Assembly: GCA_964346445.1 (NCBI GenBank)
Contig: CAYFUI010000022.1
Span: 1-10,820 of the forward strand
Length of the DNA stretch: 10,820 nucleotides
Reading direction: 5' to 3'
Origin: JAGOZV01 sp964346445
GTDB lineage: Bacteria; Patescibacteriota; Saccharimonadia; Saccharimonadales; Saccharimonadaceae
How positions within the stretch are numbered: position 1 is the stretch's first letter; every line of letters starts with the position of its first letter. Made by a program: the position numbers and the translations under genes. The notes under the pieces were generated by a model. The model worked only from the letters and a program-made list of their open reading frames with translations, ran no database searches and was not told the DNA's origin. Positions 6,354 through 10,820 of the stretch are shown piece by piece.

Positions 6354-6405
6354 AAGTCCTCCTTTTTATTAAATTAACACCTACTTTAACTTGCACATAC
6401 TAACT

Positions 6406-6411
6406 ATTATA
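6406..6411 (-). promoter_or_regulatory. Possible -10 of a thioredoxin promoter
   Basis: A perfect TATAAT on the minus strand lies between the phosphomannomutase stop and the thioredoxin start. It would give a leader of roughly 45 bases that contains the AAGGAGG site. No convincing -35 is visible. Confidence 0.35.
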
Positions 6412-6419
6412 TATGATTT

Positions 6420-7175
6420 TTACGATACGTAATAAATAGCTTCTAGACAGCGCAGGGTGTCCTCCCAGCCGTCCACCTGAATAGAATCAATTCCCATGGC
6501 TCGCACCGGGTAATCGTTACCACCTTCTTGCAACTGGTCACCAAAAAAGAGAATTTCATCGCGGCTAACATCTAACGTATCTATTAACTTACGCATTCCG
6601 TGGGCTTTGTCTATGTTTGCTTTAGTGACATCAATAGAAGTTGTGCCACCAACTCTTACTTCTAGCCCTGGTAACTTAGCAGCCACTACGTCACGTAGTT
6701 TAGCCTTTTTTATACCTTTTGGATCCCAGGCATGCTTATCGGCGGCACTGGCCTGCTGCCCTAAAGCACTAAATGTAACCTGGCTTAAACGGTCTTCAAT
6801 AATATCACCGGTTGGCTTCTTTTCCCAGTAACCAAGCTCTTTAGCCCCTTCTTCTAAAGCTTTAAAAATGGCTTTCTTTTCGGCCGGCTTTAAGTCTTCG
6901 GCGTACTGCAGGTCCCATTCCCGGCCAGTTTCATTGTAGCGGTAGTAACGGGTACCGCAAGTGGGCATTAAGTGCAAGCGCCGTAACTGGATAGGACTAG
7001 ATTCGAGCCGGTTAGTTACTTGTAAGACAAATTGTTCATAACCACCACCAGATATAATACAAATATCATAATTATCTAATAATTTTGTTAGAATTTCTCC
7101 CATACGGTCCGTCAGGGGTGATTTTGTGACAGCTAAAGTGCCATCTAAATCGAATGCTAATACTTTTTTGGCCAT
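6420..7175 (-). CDS. HAD-superfamily phosphomannomutase, eukaryotic (PMM1/PMM2) type
   Basis: A 251-residue enzyme predicted to interconvert mannose-6-phosphate and mannose-1-phosphate. The HAD nucleophile motif FDLDGTL holds Asp9 and Asp11. A motif-II-like ISGGG is at 41-45. The cap region around residues 125-140 (IEDRLSQVTFSALGQQA) corresponds to the substrate-binding segment of human PMM2. GGTTSIDVTKANIDKAHGM near 178-195 and FFGDQLQEGGNDYPV near 215-229 are the remaining core and metal-binding signatures. Most bacteria use the unrelated alpha-phosphohexomutase ManB/AlgC, so this family choice is notable. The ATG directly abuts the stop of the pyrophosphorylase gene (TAAATG), with AGGAGA upstream, so both are made together in one pathway. 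A generic HAD-IIB sugar phosphatase is the alternative, but the PMM-specific segments and the neighbour favour the mutase. Confidence 0.85.
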   Translation of the reverse strand: MAKKVLAFDLDGTLAVTKSPLTDRMGEILTKLLDNYDICIISGGGYEQFVLQVTNRLESSPIQLRRLHLMPTCGTRYYRYNETGREWDLQYAEDLKPAEKKAIFKALEEGAKELGYWEKKPTGDIIEDRLSQVTFSALGQQASAADKHAWDPKGIKKAKLRDVVAAKLPGLEVRVGGTTSIDVTKANIDKAHGMRKLIDTLDVSRDEILFFGDQLQEGGNDYPVRAMGIDSIQVDGWEDTLRCLEAIYYVS

Positions 7176-8810
7176 TTACTTCTCCTTCTTGGTTTCTTGT
7201 GGCTGGTCTTGTAATTTTTTAGCCACTTCGCCGGCTTTATGGCTAATATCTTTTCTGGCTACTAAAATACCATCTGGTGTGTTTATTACAACAACATTAT
7301 TAAGCCCAATAACAGCCACCGGCTTAGCCTCTTCATTACGGATATATGAATTTTCTATGCCGATTGCATGAACATTTGGGCCTTGGACTAAATTATTTTC
7401 ATCATCTTTTGAAATGGTGTCATGCAAATCTTTAAAAGAACCAACGTCTACCCAGTCAAAACGGGCTACAACCATAGCCAAGTCTTTTGCCTTTTCTATA
7501 AGAGCGACGTCGATAACCTGGTTGTCTAAGCTAAGGTAAGCCTCTGTAAAGCTAGGGCTACCAATATCACCAGCCTGTTGAAGTATTTCATAATTCTTTT
7601 TTAAGCTTGGCGCACTACGGTTAATTTCATTATTAAAGGTGTTTACACTGCCTACAAAATAGCCACAATTCCAAAAATATTCACCACTTTCAACAAACTT
7701 TTTAGCCGTTTCAAAATTAGGTTTTTCTTTAAAACTTTCCACTTTGTAAATACCAGCCTGGGCATCTATGGTGCCATCACGTTGGATATACCCAAAACCG
7801 GTTGAAGGGAAGGTTGGCTCTATGCCAATTAATGTAATTTCATTACGGTTAGTGGCGTTTTTTGCCGCTACATTAAAAGAACGTTTAAAGCCTTGAATGT
7901 CTCGTATGGTATGGTCTGAATGGACAAAAGCAATTGGCTCATCCTTATTATGCGTTTTTGCAATATGGTTTAAGGCCAGTAAAATACAATTAGCGGTGCC
8001 GCGCCGGCCAGGTTCTATTAAAAATGCACTATCGGGTAAACCTGGTAGTTGTTCTTTAACTAAATGGGCATGGCCTTTTTCTGTAATGACATAAATGGTA
8101 TTACCTAGTTCTTTTGCGCGGTCATAGGCCTGCTGCACCATGGTGCGCTCTCCAGTTAATTTAAGTAGGTGCTTTGGGTATTGGCTGGTTGAAAGAGGCC
8201 ATAAGCGTGTGCCAGACCCCCCAGCAATTATTACTGTAATCATATCCTTATCATACCACATCTCACGGTCGTAATCGTCTTGCAGGCGCACTATATCGGC
8301 CTCTTCGGAAGGGTTGCCAGGCACGGTGTGCTGCCATATTTCTGCCACTAAAGTGTAATTTTCATGGTGCCCAACGCCGCGGTGCCGCTCCCCAGTTTCT
8401 AACTGTATTTCTGTGCCAGGCGCTGCTAATTTCTTCTTACCTTCTAAATCGTCGTGGCTACGGTGATAAAAGCCTTCTGTCAAAAACTTCCACCGCTCAG
8501 CCCGCCGGTGGTGATATTGCCAGCTAATGCGTTGCTGTGGTGCAATAACCAATATCTTGGGACTAAGTGGGACATTAGCCCCACCTAAACGCGCCTCTTC
8601 TATTGTTAAACCTGGGAAAAAGTCCTTAACAAACTGGTCACCGTCTTGGTTACTTAACCTGATAAAACCACCCCATGGACGGGCGTCATCTATCTCTTCT
8701 ATGGTGTAGCCCGCCTTCTTTAAGTGTTTGGTAATTTCCTTAAACAGGCTGTTCTTTTGGGTTAATTTATCTGCATTCACCCCTGCAATTTGTTGTGCAA
8801 TTTTTGCCAT
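7176..8810 (-). CDS. manC: Fused phosphomannose isomerase (N-terminal) / mannose-1-phosphate guanylyltransferase (C-terminal)
   Basis: A 544-residue two-domain enzyme. Residues 43-183 are a type II phosphomannose isomerase cupin: RPWGGF, then QYHHRRAERW with metal ligands Q98, H100, E105, then GERHRGV with H143, ending in DIVRLQDDYDRE. Residues 190-530 are the GDP-mannose pyrophosphorylase: GGSGTRLWPLS (197-207), YPKHLLKL, EPGRRGTANCI, WNCGYFVG and FDWVDVGS, followed by the short C-terminal beta region with VVVINTPDGILVA. In the common ManC/AlgA proteins the cupin follows the transferase; here the order is reversed, with all expected residues kept. It should supply mannose-6-phosphate and later GDP-mannose, with the adjacent mutase doing the middle step. 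I place the start at 8810, not at an upstream in-frame ATG (8891), because AGGAGG (8815-8820) precedes it and the extra 27 residues would lie inside sucC on the other strand. Confidence 0.92.
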   Translation of the reverse strand: MAKIAQQIAGVNADKLTQKNSLFKEITKHLKKAGYTIEEIDDARPWGGFIRLSNQDGDQFVKDFFPGLTIEEARLGGANVPLSPKILVIAPQQRISWQYHHRRAERWKFLTEGFYHRSHDDLEGKKKLAAPGTEIQLETGERHRGVGHHENYTLVAEIWQHTVPGNPSEEADIVRLQDDYDREMWYDKDMITVIIAGGSGTRLWPLSTSQYPKHLLKLTGERTMVQQAYDRAKELGNTIYVITEKGHAHLVKEQLPGLPDSAFLIEPGRRGTANCILLALNHIAKTHNKDEPIAFVHSDHTIRDIQGFKRSFNVAAKNATNRNEITLIGIEPTFPSTGFGYIQRDGTIDAQAGIYKVESFKEKPNFETAKKFVESGEYFWNCGYFVGSVNTFNNEINRSAPSLKKNYEILQQAGDIGSPSFTEAYLSLDNQVIDVALIEKAKDLAMVVARFDWVDVGSFKDLHDTISKDDENNLVQGPNVHAIGIENSYIRNEEAKPVAVIGLNNVVVINTPDGILVARKDISHKAGEVAKKLQDQPQETKKEK

Positions 8811-8814
8811 AGTG

Positions 8815-8820
8815 CCTCCT
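8815..8820 (-). promoter_or_regulatory. Shine-Dalgarno fixing the start of the isomerase/pyrophosphorylase fusion
   Basis: The minus strand reads AGGAGG four bases before the ATG at 8810. This perfect site supports the 544-residue form over a longer reading from 8891. Confidence 0.8.
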
Positions 8821-8830
8821 ATTATACAAT
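8821..8830. promoter_or_regulatory. Overlapping divergent -10 elements between manC-like gene and sucC
   Basis: The minus strand reads TATAAT at 8821-8826 and the plus strand reads TACAAT at 8825-8830, sharing bases. The two start codons are only 26 bases apart. The plus-strand hexamer ends six bases before the sucC ATG, predicting a leaderless sucC message. The minus-strand hexamer abuts the AGGAGG site, so a transcript from it would start within or after that SD; an additional promoter inside sucC may serve the minus operon. Confidence 0.45.
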
Positions 8831-8836
8831 AGAAGA

Positions 8837-9916
8837 ATGATATTGTTAGAATACGAAGCCAAGGCCCTACTAAATGCCTACGGCATACCAATTGCTAAAG
8901 GCCAATTATATTACGCAGGCTACAAACCGTTCACCTACCCGGTAGTGGTGAAAAGCCAAGTACCTACGGGCGGCCGAGGGAAATTAGGCGGTATAAAAAT
9001 TGCCACCAATAAAAATGAATTCACTACTTATGTAGACGAAATAAAAGCCTTAAACATCAAAGGGTTTACCCCAAAAAACCTTTATATTGAGACTGCTTTA
9101 GATGTAGCACAGGAGTACTATTTATCCTTAACTATTAACCGCGAAACTAGCCAAGTCCAATTAACCGCTCATAAAGAAGGTGGTATAAATATAGAAGAAC
9201 AGCAAAAAGATAGCTTTTTACAACTACCCATTCCCTACAAAAACCCCAACTTTAACACGCTTGGCGAACAGCTGGCCGAATACCTAGGCTTAGAAAGCCA
9301 GGTATTTACCCTCCAAGACATGCTGCAAAACCTTTACAAAGCTTTCATAGAAAACGACGCCACCTTAATAGAAATAAATCCACTTATCTTAACCATTACC
9401 GGGCAACTGATTGCCGGTGATGCCAAAATAGAATTAGATGACGGCGCCCGGTTTCGGCATAATTGGGACTACGAGACACCAGTCCAAGACGCTAATTTCA
9501 TTGTATTAAACCCAAAAGGAGATGTTGCCCTATTAGCCAATGGTGCAGGCTTAGCCATGGCCACAGTAGATTCTATTTACGCCAGCGGCCTTATACCCGC
9601 TAACTTCCTAGACATTGGTGGCGGCGCCAACGAAGAAAAGGTAATTGCCGCCTTTAAAGATATAATGGCTTTCCCTAGCGTCAAAGCCATTATAATAAAT
9701 ATTTTTGGTGGTATAACCCGTTGTGATGAAATAGCCAAAGCTATTATTCACGCTAAAAATAATGTACCAGGCCTGCCACCACTATTTATTCGTTTAGAAG
9801 GTAATAATTACGACCAAGCAAAAACCCTACTAGACCAAAATGACATCTTACTGCTACCTACCCTAAACGCCTGTATAGACGCCGCTAAAAAGGAGGTAAA
9901 GCAACATGCCCGCTAA
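8837..9916 (+). CDS. sucC: Succinyl-CoA synthetase (ADP/GDP-forming) beta subunit
   Basis: A 359-residue subunit, somewhat shorter than the roughly 388 of E. coli SucC. It pairs with SucD to convert succinyl-CoA plus phosphate and NDP into succinate, CoA and NTP, reversibly. The N-terminal ATP-grasp domain opens LLEYEAKALLNAYGIP, with the nucleotide loop GGRGKLGG (45-52), then EINP (179-182; metal-binding N181) and D195. GARFRH then leads to a contracted linker of about 16 residues, the main reason for the short length. The C-terminal flavodoxin-like domain has NGAGLAMATVD, ANFLDIGGGA (256-264), NIFGGITRCDEIA (288-300) and RLEGNN (319-324). All signature segments persist. No SD is seen; a -10-like TACAAT lies six bases before the ATG. 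Its end overlaps sucD by 11 bases. Confidence 0.95.
   Translation: MILLEYEAKALLNAYGIPIAKGQLYYAGYKPFTYPVVVKSQVPTGGRGKLGGIKIATNKNEFTTYVDEIKALNIKGFTPKNLYIETALDVAQEYYLSLTINRETSQVQLTAHKEGGINIEEQQKDSFLQLPIPYKNPNFNTLGEQLAEYLGLESQVFTLQDMLQNLYKAFIENDATLIEINPLILTITGQLIAGDAKIELDDGARFRHNWDYETPVQDANFIVLNPKGDVALLANGAGLAMATVDSIYASGLIPANFLDIGGGANEEKVIAAFKDIMAFPSVKAIIINIFGGITRCDEIAKAIIHAKNNVPGLPPLFIRLEGNNYDQAKTLLDQNDILLLPTLNACIDAAKKEVKQHAR
9890..9896 (+). promoter_or_regulatory. Shine-Dalgarno of sucD inside sucC
   Basis: AAGGAGG within the last sucC codons lies nine bases before the sucD ATG at 9906. It matches the internal SD and spacing of the LexA-like/proline-rich pair and fixes the sucD start. Confidence 0.8.
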
Positions 9917-10793
9917 CGAACTTACACCTAACCAATTAGGTGAATTAATAAAAAACCGTTTATATGCAAAAAATGTAATTGTCCAAGGAATTACTGGCAA
10001 CCAGGGTGCTTTCCACACCCAAGCCATGCTAAGCTATGGTACTAACATTATTGCTGGTACCTCGCCAAACACTAAAGAAAAGCTAGTACATGGCGTAAAA
10101 GTTTACCAAAAATTAAGCCAAATTACCGAACGGATTGACGCCACAGTAATCTTTGTACCAGCGCCACACGCTAAAGGCGCCATCTTAGAAGCGATAGCTG
10201 CAAAAATACCACTTATAGTTTGTATAACCGAAAACATCCCATTACATGACATGCTACAAATTAAGAATAATTTAGCTAAAACAGACATTACCTTCCTGGG
10301 GCCAAACACCCCTGGGGTACTAGTGCCTGGTGTTAACAAGCTAGGCATTATCCCTGGCAATTTAGCCTTAACTGGGCAAATTGGGATTGTAAGCCGCAGC
10401 GGCACACTAACCTATGAAGCCATGGATGGTTTAACAAAGCGCGGTTTAGGGCAAAAATACATTATAGGTATAGGTGGTGACCCCATAAAAGGCAGTGGCT
10501 ACACAGACTACTTAGCCTTATTTCAAGCAGACTCAGATATTAAAAAAATTGTTTTAATTGGTGAAATTGGTGGCCAAGAAGAACTAGCTGCAGCCAATTA
10601 CATACGCCACCATATTACAAAACCAGTGTACGGCTACATTGCTGGCCATTATGCCCCCCAGGGTGTGCGCCTTGGTCACGCCGGGGCAATCTTAGGCAGC
10701 GAAAAAGACAGTGCCGCTTATAAAACAGAAGCACTCACCCGGGCTGGCGTTAATACAGCAAGCAGTATTAGTGAACTGATTGAACTAGTTTAG
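9906..10793 (+). CDS. sucD: Succinyl-CoA synthetase alpha subunit
   Basis: A 295-residue subunit, close to the usual 289. The N-terminal CoA-binding Rossmann domain has VIVQGITGNQGAFHTQ with the glycine loop, then GTSPN. ITENIPLHDML and GPNTPGV follow, then GIVSRSGTLTYEA and GIGGDPIKGS of the ligase domain. GEIGGQEELAA precedes the catalytic phosphohistidine, His258, in GHAGAI. The usual GPNCPG has Thr for Cys, a common variation. It overlaps sucC by 11 bases with an internal SD, so subunits are made in step. In a fermentative small-genome cell the enzyme may run either way; no other TCA-cycle gene is in the window. An ADP-forming acetyl-CoA synthetase is less likely because subunits are split and sized exactly as SucC/SucD. 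The 27 bases after the stop show no terminator. Confidence 0.96.
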   Translation: MPANELTPNQLGELIKNRLYAKNVIVQGITGNQGAFHTQAMLSYGTNIIAGTSPNTKEKLVHGVKVYQKLSQITERIDATVIFVPAPHAKGAILEAIAAKIPLIVCITENIPLHDMLQIKNNLAKTDITFLGPNTPGVLVPGVNKLGIIPGNLALTGQIGIVSRSGTLTYEAMDGLTKRGLGQKYIIGIGGDPIKGSGYTDYLALFQADSDIKKIVLIGEIGGQEELAAANYIRHHITKPVYGYIAGHYAPQGVRLGHAGAILGSEKDSAAYKTEALTRAGVNTASSISELIELV

Positions 10794-10820
10794 GTATCTC
10801 CTTAAACCACTTTAATACAC

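Noticed and set aside
7176..8243. Stand-alone pyrophosphorylase starting at Met190
   Set aside because: The frame is continuous with an intact cupin domain; AAGGA only one base before the ATG is a poor ribosome site. Kept only as a possible relic.
8811..8891. N-terminal extension of the isomerase/pyrophosphorylase from an upstream ATG
   Set aside because: It would overlap sucC on the other strand, has no SD, and AGGAGG directly serves the ATG at 8810.
8837..10793. ADP-forming acetyl-CoA synthetase instead of succinyl-CoA synthetase
   Set aside because: Separate subunits of SucC and SucD size with SucC/SucD signature segments in order; acetyl-CoA synthetases have different domain order and lengths.
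1..10820. tRNA, rRNA, riboswitch, insertion sequence or attachment site
   Set aside because: No cloverleaf, rRNA signature, transposase frame, terminal inverted repeats or long structured leader was seen; intergenic spaces are too short for most of these.

Overview
The window reads as compact chromosomal DNA of a small-genome bacterium. It has about ten confident protein genes, intergenic gaps mostly under 80 bases, several stop/start overlaps, moderately AT-rich composition and the standard stop codons. The mixture of a Wzy/O-antigen-ligase-type protein, a WbaP-type glycosyl-phosphotransferase, a HAD-type phosphomannomutase, a protease-less LexA-like protein and a tiny single-pass membrane protein with an acidic tail resembles Patescibacteria (CPR), perhaps Saccharibacteria. 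That assignment is inference from gene style; no rRNA or marker gene is present.

Layout. (1) Bases 1-352: a promoter and a 91-residue membrane protein, closed by a symmetric terminator at 384-412. (2) Bases 3393-429, minus strand: an apparent transcription unit of O-antigen ligase/polymerase, an HNH-like protein of unknown role, a LexA-type winged-helix protein lacking the S24 peptidase, and a proline-rich repeat protein, ending at the same terminator. (3) Bases 3432-5995, plus strand, diverging from (2): a polyprenyl-phosphate glycosyl-1-phosphate transferase and a GT4 glycosyltransferase, overlapping by one base. (4) Bases 8810-6018, minus strand: a two-domain phosphomannose isomerase/GDP-mannose pyrophosphorylase with the isomerase domain first, a eukaryotic-type phosphomannomutase whose start abuts the previous stop, and a thioredoxin. 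(5) Bases 8837-10793, plus strand, diverging from (4) across only 26 bases: succinyl-CoA synthetase beta and alpha subunits.

How the parts fit. Regions 2-4 make up much of a surface-glycan pathway. Fructose-6-phosphate could be taken to GDP-mannose by the two genes of region 4. The phosphotransferase starts the chain on a lipid carrier, the GT4 enzyme extends it (possibly from GDP-mannose), and the Wzy/WaaL-type membrane protein polymerises or ligates it. The sucCD pair is metabolically separate.

Most distinctive points: the reversed domain order of the ManC-like fusion; the HAD-type phosphomannomutase coupled to it; the LexA DNA-binding domain without a protease, with a dyad just upstream that could be its operator; an HNH-like protein inside a glycan operon; a 45-base tandem repeat in a proline-rich gene; and several genes that lack a Shine-Dalgarno sequence and have a -10-like hexamer 6-9 bases before the ATG, suggesting leaderless transcripts and symmetric divergent promoters.
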